This document shows, piece after piece, positions 1 to 5,736 of a stretch of 5,788 nt of DNA; the stretch's first letter is position 1, and each line of letters opens with the position of its first letter. The DNA lies in the NCBI GenBank assembly GCA_003445895.1, contig DMCD01000046.1, positions 10,538 through 16,325 on the forward strand, written 5' to 3'. The notes below the pieces were generated by a model, which saw nothing but the letters and a program-made list of their open reading frames with translations, made no database searches and was not told the DNA's origin. Made by a program: the position numbers and the translations under genes. The stretch comes from Lachnoclostridium sp. GTDB lineage: Bacteria; Bacillota; Clostridia; Lachnospirales; Lachnospiraceae.

Positions 1-545
1 GGCATATACAGGCTGTTCTTTTCACATTCCGCAAGGTCAAAGCGCTCCGGGGATACCTTTACCGTGCCAATCTGCGTGGTATAGGCCCGGACGGTGATTC
101 CCAGCTCATGGAGAATCTTTGCCGCCACGGCCCCGGCCGCCACCCGGCCGATGGTCTCCCTGCCGGAGGACCTGCCGCCGCCCCGGTAATCCCGGAAACC
201 GTACTTCATGTCAAAGGTATAGTCCGCATGGCCCGGGCGGTAAACCTCCGCAATGGCGGAATAATCCCGGGACCGCTGGTCCTGGTTTCTCACCAGCAGG
301 GAAATGGGGGTTCCCTCGGTTTTTCCCTCAAAGACACCGGAGAGAATCTCCACGGTGTCGCTCTCGCCCCGGTTTGTCGTAAACCGGCTCTGTCCCGGTT
401 TTCTGCGGTCAAGGTATGCCTGGATGTCCTCCGGACAAAGACGAAGCCCCGCCGGACAGCCGTCGACTACCACGCCGACGGCCGCACCGTGGGACTCGCC
501 CCAGGTGGTCATAGTCAGTAATTTTCCAAATGCTGAACCTGCCAT
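1..545 (-). CDS. aroC: Chorismate synthase, N-terminal half (runs off the window edge)
   Basis: Chorismate synthase makes chorismate from 5-enolpyruvylshikimate-3-phosphate, the last step of the shikimate pathway, in the cytoplasm; it needs reduced FMN. Translating the minus strand from the ATG at 545-543 gives 181 full codons with no stop up to the edge. Seen directly: a GESHG motif at residues 16-20 (family signature 1), RPGHAD at 103-108 and [10 protein letters not shown] at 122-131 (family signature 2, FMN/substrate region). The usual length is about 360 residues, so roughly half is present and the C-terminal signature lies outside. The start is supported by GGAG about 7-8 bases upstream and by the typical N-terminus with [14 protein letters not shown]. 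It lies 47 bp downstream of the lactonase-like gene on the same strand, so the two may be co-transcribed; no metabolic link between them is evident. Nothing looks broken. Identification is very secure. Confidence 0.97.
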   Translation of the reverse strand, partial: MAGSAFGKLLTMTTWGESHGAAVGVVVDGCPAGLRLCPEDIQAYLDRRKPGQSRFTTNRGESDTVEILSGVFEGKTEGTPISLLVRNQDQRSRDYSAIAEVYRPGHADYTFDMKYGFRDYRGGGRSSGRETIGRVAAGAVAAKILHELGITVRAYTTQIGTVKVSPERFDLAECEKNSLYM

Positions 546-564
546 CTATTTTCTCCGTATCATC

Positions 565-589
565 GGGACATCGCGTGTCCCTGTTTTTT
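565..589 (+). terminator. Hairpin plus T-run, possible plus-strand terminator
   Basis: GGGACA (565-570) and TGTCCC (576-581) form a perfect 6-bp stem with a 5-base loop. On the plus strand a run of six T follows (584-589), as in an intrinsic terminator. No plus-strand gene leads into it. On the minus strand, the direction of the flanking genes, the same hairpin lies just upstream of the aroC ribosome binding site and is preceded by A residues, so it should not terminate there. It could block antisense transcription, or act as a leader structure or processing site for aroC. The structure is seen; the function is inferred. Confidence 0.35.
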
Positions 590-592
590 GTA

Positions 593-1660
593 TTACTTTC
601 CCGCTGCCGGCACAATCACGCAGCAGTTCGGTTCATTGATCTTGATCTCCCGGTGCTTCATGACCAGAAGTCCGTTGTCATAATCCACCGCAAAGAAGGT
701 CATGCTGTTTCCGGTATGGTTCACCGCGGCGATATGCCGGGCATCCGGGAATACTGCCACATCCTTCGGATACTCTCCCGCCACCGGCAGACAGCACCGG
801 AAGGTAAGAATACCCGTATCCGGGTCCCGGTTGTAGACACTGACGGAATTGTCGCCGGCATTGCTGCAGAACAGATGCAGGTTCTGCGGGTCCGGTGACA
901 GACGGATGCTGACGGTCGCCGTCATCGGGCTGGAGTAAGCCGGATCTGTCGTGGGCACACTCTGAATCTTGATAAATTCCGGTGCCCGGGCACCTTCTTT
1001 ATGGTAGTACTCATATACGTCGACCACATTCTTCACCTCATAGATCAGGTAGAGGAACCGGCCGTCGTCACTGAACACAAATCGCGAGGGCGCCGACTGG
1101 ATATCGCAGCGGATGGCGTCCACCAGAGCCATCTTTCCCTCATCAAACTTATAGATCTTCACCTGGTCAAGGCCCAGGTCCGCCACCAGCGCAAACAGTC
1201 CGTCCGGCGTTCTGCCGCCGCAGCTCACATGGGGACGGAAGGTCCGCTCGGCAACCGTTCCCAGTCCCTTGTGATATATACCGGTGACAATCTCTCCGAC
1301 CTCACCGTTCTCCTTCAGGGAAAGCACCGTCTCCTTGCCGTCATAATAGCCGGAGACAAAGATATATTTATCCTCTAAATCCGTCGCCACATGGCTTCCG
1401 CGCATGCCGCGGATATTCGCGGAATTCAGGCGGGTGATGCCGCCGTTCGGCAGGATCCGGAAGGCCACAAGCCCCTCATCCGCAACAGCGTAGAGATACT
1501 TTCCGTTGTGCGATACACAGAGCCATGCGGCATTGTCCACATCCTCTTCGCAGCGGTAGGTGAAACTGCCGTCTTCCACATTCACATCAAACACTGTAAT
1601 GCCGCGGGCCTGCCCGTTGTAAGAATAGGAGCCCACATAGGCCACATATTTCTTCTGCAT
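593..1660 (-). CDS. Lactonase-family seven-bladed beta-propeller protein (6-phosphogluconolactonase-like, divergent)
   Basis: A 355-residue protein matching the lactonase/YbhE-Pgl beta-propeller family, whose characterised members hydrolyse 6-phosphogluconolactone in the pentose phosphate pathway. Visible family landmarks are an N-terminal YVGSYS (8-13), repeated blade motifs such as SHNGKYLYAV (50-59) and SDDGRFLYLIYEV (197-209), a GSHVATD segment (88-94), DLGLDQVKIY (161-170) and DPDTGILTF (279-287). Length fits the family (about 330-360). There is no signal peptide, so it is probably cytoplasmic. The start is set by AGGAGGAG just upstream of the ATG. Oddities: the usual PHAH-type motif before the DLG block reads PHVS (143-146), the usual GPRH-type motif reads APSR (190-193), and the later PR-F-type motif reads PKDV (298-301). 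The fold is therefore secure, but 6-phosphogluconolactone as substrate is not; another lactone or a non-enzymatic role is possible. It lies between the AlgX-like lipoprotein gene and aroC on the same strand. Confidence 0.85.
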   Translation of the reverse strand: MQKKYVAYVGSYSYNGQARGITVFDVNVEDGSFTYRCEEDVDNAAWLCVSHNGKYLYAVADEGLVAFRILPNGGITRLNSANIRGMRGSHVATDLEDKYIFVSGYYDGKETVLSLKENGEVGEIVTGIYHKGLGTVAERTFRPHVSCGGRTPDGLFALVADLGLDQVKIYKFDEGKMALVDAIRCDIQSAPSRFVFSDDGRFLYLIYEVKNVVDVYEYYHKEGARAPEFIKIQSVPTTDPAYSSPMTATVSIRLSPDPQNLHLFCSNAGDNSVSVYNRDPDTGILTFRCCLPVAGEYPKDVAVFPDARHIAAVNHTGNSMTFFAVDYDNGLLVMKHREIKINEPNCCVIVPAAGK

Positions 1661-1687
1661 CGTATCTCCTCCTGCCCTCTGTATTCC

Positions 1688-1704
1688 GGACCGGTTCCCG
1701 GTCC
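1688..1704. repeat. Perfect 7-bp inverted repeat in the leader of the lactonase-like gene
   Basis: GGACCGG (1688-1694) and CCGGTCC (1698-1704) pair perfectly around a 3-base loop. It lies about 28 bases upstream of the lactonase-like ATG, just ahead of its ribosome binding site. No T-run follows on either strand, so it is not a standard terminator. It could be an operator, an mRNA-stability hairpin or a weak translational control element; nothing in the window decides between these. Confidence 0.5.
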
Positions 1705-1727
1705 TGTGCCGCGTGCCCGAACCTTCC

Positions 1728-1755
1728 TTTATCCGACACTTCCGGACAATATCAA
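1728..1755 (-). promoter_or_regulatory. Possible weak promoter for the lactonase-like gene
   Basis: Read on the minus strand, TTGATA (1755-1750, 5 of 6 to the -35 consensus) is followed after 16 bases by GATAAA (1733-1728, 4 of 6 to the -10 consensus). It sits in the 125-bp gap after the AlgX-like gene and would start transcription near 1721, about 60 bases ahead of the ATG. It would allow the lactonase-like gene and aroC to be expressed independently of the lipoprotein gene. The match is modest. Confidence 0.35.
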
Positions 1756-1785
1756 TTTAACATACCCTGTGTCCGCCTGCAACCG

Positions 1786-2946
1786 CTATTCCGCAAGCGC
1801 CGCCGTGTTGTAGCCGGGAATAATATCCAGCTCCGAGACATAGCGTTCCGCAATCTCGTAGATAAAAACCTCCGGCTTCATCTCCAGCACCGCATCCATG
1901 TCGAGGTAGTACCGGCTGTAGGCCTCCGTCTCCGGAAATGCATCAAACACGTAGGGAACCATGCCCAGCATGAAGGAATCCCCGGTGATAAAGGTCCGGA
2001 CCGGCATGCGCGCCTCCGGATTCTTCGCAAATTCCTTGACCATCAGAAACTTTCTGACCGGGATATCCGGATTCTGACCCGCGGCCACCATCTGGGCAAA
2101 TTCTTCCTCGGTCTTTGCCGTCTGCACGGTGATCTCATAAGGGGTCATCTCCTCCGGAACGTAGGTGGTGGAAAGATATTCATCTCCCAGCTCCACCAGC
2201 ATCTGCAGGTCGCCGGCGATCCGATCCTCCCCCACCGTAAAGGTCTTATACTGCGGCTCATAGGGGTGTCCCGTCAGCTCTCCCACCGCAGAAAGGAGCG
2301 CTTCCATGCCCACATGGCTTCCGATCTCATTCCAGTGGCAGTCCCCTTCATAATAGAGGCTCTGCTCTCCGTAGTGCTCCTTAGCCGCCAGCTCTTCCTC
2401 CAGCGGATAGACCACGGGGATCTCGGGGAAATGTTCCCGCATGTAGTTTACCAGCTGCATGCTCCGCCCCTCATTGTCCTCCACCGGGATGGAAGAAGGC
2501 ATCCACTCGCTGTAGACCTCCTCCTTCATCGGCGGGATAAAGAGAATGAACTTCGTTCCCACGGAATCCAGATCCTGTGCCAGGTTATGGAGATTCTCCC
2601 CCACTCTTGCCAGATCCTCCTCCGAAAAGAGGTTGATCCGCTGGTAGGTTTCCAGCGGCTGTCCGTCATTGCCGCAGAAGAACAGCCAGGGGTGGTGTTC
2701 GGAAAGAATGACCGTATCGCCGCGGACATTGACATCTTCCAGGTCCTTCGCCCGTTTCGCGGCAGCTTCTTCTGCCGCCTGCTCCGCCGCCTTCTGCTCT
2801 TCTGTCACTTCCTGCTGCGCCGCCTGTCCCTGCGCTGCCTGTGCTTCACCTGCTCCGGCAGCTGCTGCCGCACCGCAGGAAGAAAGTCCTGCCATGAGCA
2901 GTCCTGCTGCCGCAAATGTATATAAAATACGTCCGATTCTTCTCAT
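1786..2946 (-). CDS. Secreted lipoprotein with AlgX/AlgJ-like SGNH acyl-transfer/esterase domain
   Basis: A 386-residue protein. It opens with a lipoprotein signal peptide: basic start (R2, R3, R6), a hydrophobic stretch at about 7-20 and the lipobox LSSC, with the lipidated cysteine at 24. An Ala/Gln/Glu-rich segment (about 25-68), probably helical or coiled coil, would hold the domain away from the membrane. The domain resembles the AlgX/AlgJ (DHHW-related) SGNH family: WLFF at 87-90, DCHW at 202-205 giving the Asp202/His204 pair, GDSF at 322-325 giving the nucleophile Ser324, and an EIAER motif at 364-368. The Asp-His pair lying before the serine is the arrangement known in AlgX/AlgJ. Characterised relatives O-acetylate exopolysaccharides, usually with a membrane MBOAT acyltransferase; none is visible here, so the substrate is unknown. 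The start is supported by the signal peptide, a GAGG site 6 bases upstream and a promoter 40 bases upstream. Family call fairly sure; exact reaction is inference. Confidence 0.75.
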   Translation of the reverse strand: MRRIGRILYTFAAAGLLMAGLSSCGAAAAAGAGEAQAAQGQAAQQEVTEEQKAAEQAAEEAAAKRAKDLEDVNVRGDTVILSEHHPWLFFCGNDGQPLETYQRINLFSEEDLARVGENLHNLAQDLDSVGTKFILFIPPMKEEVYSEWMPSSIPVEDNEGRSMQLVNYMREHFPEIPVVYPLEEELAAKEHYGEQSLYYEGDCHWNEIGSHVGMEALLSAVGELTGHPYEPQYKTFTVGEDRIAGDLQMLVELGDEYLSTTYVPEEMTPYEITVQTAKTEEEFAQMVAAGQNPDIPVRKFLMVKEFAKNPEARMPVRTFITGDSFMLGMVPYVFDAFPETEAYSRYYLDMDAVLEMKPEVFIYEIAERYVSELDIIPGYNTAALAE

Positions 2947-2985
2947 ATTCCGCCTCTTTTACTCCCCTGTCAGTTATTGTACTTT

Positions 2986-3014
2986 ATTATAATCGACGTT
3001 CTTCCGGACCGCAA
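2986..3014 (-). promoter_or_regulatory. Promoter for the AlgX/AlgJ-like lipoprotein gene
   Basis: Read on the minus strand, TTGCGG (3014-3009, matching the first three -35 bases) is followed after 17 bases by a perfect TATAAT (2991-2986). The predicted start point, near 2979, leaves a leader of about 33 bases before the ATG, which carries the GAGG ribosome binding site. The spacing is ideal for the housekeeping sigma factor. It lies back to back with the plus-strand promoter, with about 30 bases between the two -35 boxes. Confidence 0.6.
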
Positions 3015-3045
3015 GTAAAGCCGCTGAGAAAGCCGGGATTCGCTA

Positions 3046-3073
3046 TTGACACCCCCTGTGTATCATGTATAAT
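3046..3073 (+). promoter_or_regulatory. Consensus promoter of the polyamine-uptake operon
   Basis: A perfect TTGACA (3046-3051) and a perfect TATAAT (3068-3073) are separated by 16 bases. Transcription should start near 3080, leaving a leader of about 100 bases before the GTG of the regulator gene. A promoter this close to consensus is expected to be intrinsically strong, which fits control by a repressor acting on nearby operator sequences. Confidence 0.85.
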
Positions 3074-3141
3074 TGCTATGACTCTGTTTATTATTGCTAA
3101 ACTTTTTGCTTAGATTAACATTTCTTTCAGCAATACTAAAC
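3074..3141. promoter_or_regulatory. Repeat-containing leader, candidate operator for the PuuR-type regulator
   Basis: Immediately downstream of the -10 box, the motif TTGCTA/TTGCTT recurs near 3073-3078, 3094-3099 and 3106-3111, and its complement AGCAA appears at 3129-3133. An imperfect palindrome, CTAAAC-TTTTT-GCTTAG, spans 3097-3113 (5 of 6 paired positions), and CTAAAC recurs at 3136-3141. The position at about +17 to +60 of the transcript suits a repressor that blocks transcription. AT-rich DNA produces such repeats easily, so binding by the adjacent XRE-cupin protein is only an inference. Confidence 0.35.
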
Positions 3142-3164
3142 CTGCAGTTCAATAATAATATTTT

Positions 3165-3173
3165 AAGGAGGTT
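3165..3173 (+). promoter_or_regulatory. Ribosome binding site that sets the GTG start of the regulator
   Basis: AAGGAGGTT, nearly a full complement of the 16S rRNA 3' end, ends 5 bases before the GTG at 3179. The next in-frame ATG would remove helix 1 of the DNA-binding domain, so the GTG is the better start. Confidence 0.85.
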
Positions 3174-3178
3174 ATCCC

Positions 3179-3712
3179 GTGAAGATCGGTCCAAAACTGA
3201 AACGCCGGCGCATCCTGATGGGGCTCACCCAGGAAGAGCTGGCCGACCGGACGGAACTGTCGAAAGGATTCATTTCCCAGCTGGAACGGGACCTGACATC
3301 CCCTTCCATCGCGACGCTCACCGATATACTGCAGTGCCTGGGAATGACCCTGGGCGAGTTTTTCAGCGAAGAATCCGATGAGCAGGTGGTTTTCGGAGAG
3401 AACGACTACTTCGAGAAGGAGGACGCCTCCCTGAAGAATACCATCGAATGGATTATCCCAAATGCCCAGAAAAACATGATGGAGCCCATCCGGCTCACCA
3501 TCGCGCCGGGCGGATCCACCTATCCCGACAATCCCCATGAGGGGGAGGAGTTCGGGTATGTCCTCCGGGGAAGTGTGGAGATTCACCTGGGAAATCACAG
3601 CTTTCGGGCAAAGAAGGGCGAATCCTTCTATTACAGCAGCGACAAACGGCACTATCTTTCCAGCCGGTCCGGCGCCCAGATCCTCTGGGTCAGCACGCCG
3701 CCCAGCTTCTGA
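3179..3712 (+). CDS. XRE-type HTH plus cupin transcriptional regulator of polyamine uptake (PuuR/PotR-like)
   Basis: A 177-residue cytoplasmic DNA-binding protein. Residues about 3-62 are an XRE-type helix-turn-helix: TQEELA (17-22) begins helix 2 and SKGFISQLER (28-37) is the recognition helix region. Residues about 100-175 are a small cupin domain with HEGEEFGYVLRG (120-131) and H158 in the second cupin motif. The conserved H120, E124 and H158 match the pattern in PuuR, the putrescine-responsive repressor of E. coli. The overall length (about 180) and domain order also fit PuuR. The start is GTG with a strong ribosome binding site. The gene is first in the operon, 64 bp ahead of potA, an arrangement known for potRABCD-type operons in Firmicutes. 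It most likely represses the operon, and itself, until polyamine levels change. The ligand and its sign of action are inferred; the domain assignment is secure. Confidence 0.9.
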   Translation: MKIGPKLKRRRILMGLTQEELADRTELSKGFISQLERDLTSPSIATLTDILQCLGMTLGEFFSEESDEQVVFGENDYFEKEDASLKNTIEWIIPNAQKNMMEPIRLTIAPGGSTYPDNPHEGEEFGYVLRGSVEIHLGNHSFRAKKGESFYYSSDKRHYLSSRSGAQILWVSTPPSF

Positions 3713-3733
3713 TCACATCCGTACCGCACGGAC

Positions 3734-3746
3734 CGGATATTATCCG
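3734..3746. repeat. Short palindrome in the regulator-potA gap
   Basis: CGGAT-ATT-ATCCG is a 13-base inverted repeat with 5-bp arms, about 30 bases ahead of the potA start. It is too short and lacks a T-run for a terminator. It could be a minor mRNA hairpin that tunes potA expression or stability, or chance. Confidence 0.3.
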
Positions 3747-3776
3747 CTATCATCCTAAACTGAAAGGGGATCTGAC

Positions 3777-4877
3777 ATGAACCAGAACCTGATTGAACTG
3801 GAGCACATCACCAAAAGCTACGACGGAGATGTGATTCTCGACGACCTGAACCTCTCGGTCAAGCCGAATTCCTTCGTTACTCTGCTCGGCCCCTCGGGCT
3901 GCGGCAAGACCACCACGCTCCGCATCATCGGCGGCTTTGAAACCCCGGACAAGGGCCGGGTCATCTTCGACGGACAGGACATCACAAATCTTCCGCCCAA
4001 CAAACGCCAGCTGAACACCGTATTCCAGAAGTACGCCCTGTTCCCGCATATGAGCATTTCCGAGAATATCGCCTTCGGCTTAAAGATCAAGAATAAGCCC
4101 AAGGCCTATATCGACGACAAGATCAAGTACGCCCTGAAGCTGGTCAACCTGACCGGTTTTGAGAACCGTACCGTAGATTCCCTCTCCGGCGGCCAGCAGC
4201 AGCGTATCGCCATCGCCCGCGCCATCGTGAACGAGCCGAAGCTTCTGCTCCTGGATGAGCCTCTGGGCGCCCTCGACTTAAAGCTTCGCCAGGACATGCA
4301 GTATGAGCTGATCCGGCTCAAGAACGAGCTGGGCATCACCTTCATCTACGTCACCCACGACCAGGAGGAGGCCCTCACCATGAGCGACACCGTCGTCGTC
4401 ATGAACCAGGGATACATCCAGCAGATGGGCTCTCCGGAGCAGATCTACAATGAGCCGGAGAATGCATTTGTCGCCGATTTCATCGGCGAGAGCAATATCA
4501 TCAGCGCCACCATGATCCGGGATGAGCTGGTGGAAATCTTCGGCTGCAAGTTCCCCTGCGTGGATAAGGGCTTCGGGGAAAACAAGCCCGTCGACGTGGT
4601 CATCCGCCCCGAGGACATCGACCTGGTGGAGCCGGAGAAGGGCTCAATCGTCGGCACCGTGACCCACCTGATCTTCAAGGGCGTCCACTATGAGATGGAA
4701 GTTACCACCCCGGACGGCTTTGAGTGGCTTGTCCACAGCACCGACATGTTCCCGGTGGGAAAAAAGGTGGGCATCCACGTGGATCCCTTCGACATCCAGA
4801 TCATGAACAAGCCCGAATCCGAAGACGAGCAGGCCGTCAGCACCCTGGAAGCGGAGAGCGAGCACCTGCCCGCATAG
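3777..4877 (+). CDS. potA: Spermidine/putrescine ABC transporter, ATP-binding protein
   Basis: The 366-residue ATPase that powers polyamine import. It sits on the cytoplasmic face of the PotB/PotC permease as a dimer. The nucleotide-binding domain is complete: Walker A GPSGCGKT (38-45), Q-loop Q84 within TVFQKYALF, signature LSGGQQQR (136-143), Walker B LLLLD (156-160) with catalytic E161, D-loop GALD (164-167) and switch His194. A TOBE-type regulatory domain follows at about 275-345 ([12 protein letters not shown] near its start). Length matches the PotA/CysA/MalK-like importer ATPases (about 350-380). An acidic tail at 344-366, beyond the TOBE fold, is unusual but probably only a local extension. 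The ATG has AAAGGGGA as its ribosome binding site. The PotA assignment over related iron or sulfate importers rests on the protein's overall likeness, the PotB/PotC-type permeases that follow and the PuuR-like regulator in front. Confidence 0.93.
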   Translation: MNQNLIELEHITKSYDGDVILDDLNLSVKPNSFVTLLGPSGCGKTTTLRIIGGFETPDKGRVIFDGQDITNLPPNKRQLNTVFQKYALFPHMSISENIAFGLKIKNKPKAYIDDKIKYALKLVNLTGFENRTVDSLSGGQQQRIAIARAIVNEPKLLLLDEPLGALDLKLRQDMQYELIRLKNELGITFIYVTHDQEEALTMSDTVVVMNQGYIQQMGSPEQIYNEPENAFVADFIGESNIISATMIRDELVEIFGCKFPCVDKGFGENKPVDVVIRPEDIDLVEPEKGSIVGTVTHLIFKGVHYEMEVTTPDGFEWLVHSTDMFPVGKKVGIHVDPFDIQIMNKPESEDEQAVSTLEAESEHLPA

Positions 4878-4897
4878 ACGACAGATTACATTTCCTC

Positions 4898-4906
4898 AAA
4901 GGAGGT
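4898..4906 (+). promoter_or_regulatory. Ribosome binding site that sets the TTG start of potB
   Basis: AAAGGAGGT ends 8 bases before the TTG at 4915. No ATG or GTG lies nearby; the first in-frame ATG would start at residue 17 and cut into the first membrane segment. TTG is therefore the best supported start. Confidence 0.8.
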
Positions 4907-4914
4907 ACGGTTCT

Positions 4915-5736
4915 TTGAATAAGAATCTCAAAAAACTTCTGGCCGCACCCTATATCATCTGGATGATCGGCTTCACCGTCATACCTCTTCTGCTGATTGT
5001 AGTCTACGGTCTGACGGATAAAAACGGTACACCTACCATCGCCAATATTGTCGCCATGTCGACGCCGGAGCACATGAAGGCTCTCCTGTTATCTCTTGGA
5101 CTTTCCTTCATCAGCACCGTGATCTGCCTGGTGATCTCCTACCCGCTGGCCATGATTCTCCGCAAGCGGGGCATCTCCAGCGGCAGCTTCATGGTCTTTG
5201 TCTTCATCCTTCCCATGTGGATGAACTTCCTGCTCCGCACCCTCGCCTGGCAGACGCTTCTGGAGAAGAACGGCGTCATCAACGGCGTGCTCTCAGCTCT
5301 TCATCTGCCGAACATCGCCATCATCAACACGCCGGCCGCCATCGTCCTGGGCATGGTCTACAACTTCCTGCCCTTCATGATCCTGCCCATCTACAATGTG
5401 CTGGAAAAGATCAGCGATGAGACCATCAACGCAGCCCGCGATCTGGGTGCCAACAACTTCCAGACTCTGGTGCATATCTGGTTTCCGTTAAGCATTCCGG
5501 GAATCATCAGCGGCATTACCATGGTATTTGTGCCGGCGCTGACCACCTTCGTCATCTCCAACCTCTTGGGCGGCAGCAAGATCATGCTGATCGGCAATAT
5601 CATCGATCAGGAATTCACCAAGGGCAGCAACTGGAACCTGGGTTCCGGACTCTCCCTGGTCCTCATGATCTTCATCCTTCTGTCCATGGCGCTGGTCAAC
5701 CGCTATGACAAAGACGGGGAAGGAGGTGCGTTCTGA
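4915..5736 (+). CDS. potB: Spermidine/putrescine ABC transporter, permease subunit PotB
   Basis: A 273-residue inner-membrane permease that forms the polyamine channel with PotC. Six hydrophobic segments are visible at about 11-32, 57-80, 91-113, 138-160, 193-213 and 244-262. The cytoplasmic coupling loop that docks onto PotA is at about 163-195 and carries the EAA-type motif (INAARDLGANN at 171-181, with the invariant glycine at 178 and FPLSIPG at 190-196). The segment VPALTTFVISNLLGG (206-220) followed by GNIIDQEF is characteristic of PotB-type permeases. Length fits the family (about 270-290). It starts with TTG, 37 bp after potA, and its stop overlaps the potC start by one base. The last codons contain the potC ribosome binding site, so translation is probably coupled. 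No defects are seen. Confidence 0.93.
   Translation: MNKNLKKLLAAPYIIWMIGFTVIPLLLIVVYGLTDKNGTPTIANIVAMSTPEHMKALLLSLGLSFISTVICLVISYPLAMILRKRGISSGSFMVFVFILPMWMNFLLRTLAWQTLLEKNGVINGVLSALHLPNIAIINTPAAIVLGMVYNFLPFMILPIYNVLEKISDETINAARDLGANNFQTLVHIWFPLSIPGIISGITMVFVPALTTFVISNLLGGSKIMLIGNIIDQEFTKGSNWNLGSGLSLVLMIFILLSMALVNRYDKDGEGGAF
5720..5727 (+). promoter_or_regulatory. potC ribosome binding site inside the end of potB
   Basis: AAGGAGGT ends 8 bases before the ATG at 5736. It lies within the last potB codons (Glu-Gly-Gly), so potC initiation is expected to be helped by ribosomes finishing potB. Confidence 0.8.

Noticed and set aside
108..639. Plus-strand open frames over the aroC region
   Set aside because: The minus-strand frame encodes chorismate synthase with all expected N-terminal motifs; the plus-strand frames give Pro/Arg-rich products without domains.
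1001..1813. Plus-strand open frames (125 and 140 codons) opposite the lactonase-like gene
   Set aside because: They are antisense to a complete beta-propeller gene, with no convincing ribosome binding site or domain.
2266..2925. Long plus-strand open frame (219 codons) opposite the lipoprotein gene
   Set aside because: It lies wholly antisense to a gene with a signal peptide, catalytic motifs and a promoter. Its product is Arg/Leu/Cys-rich with no recognisable domain, as expected of a GC-rich shadow frame.
2988..2993. Second TATAAT on the plus strand, overlapping the minus-strand -10 box
   Set aside because: No -35 box was found at the right distance upstream, and the better plus-strand promoter lies at 3046-3073. 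It arises from the near-palindromic ATTATAAT sequence.
3080..3178. Riboswitch in the 100-base leader of the polyamine operon
   Set aside because: The leader is AT-rich with only short, weak pairings and no terminator hairpin or recognisable aptamer pattern. The repeats fit protein operators better.
3149..3652. Minus-strand open frame (167 codons) opposite the HTH-cupin gene
   Set aside because: It overlaps a clear regulator gene on the other strand, has no recognisable domain, and would end inside the AT-rich leader.
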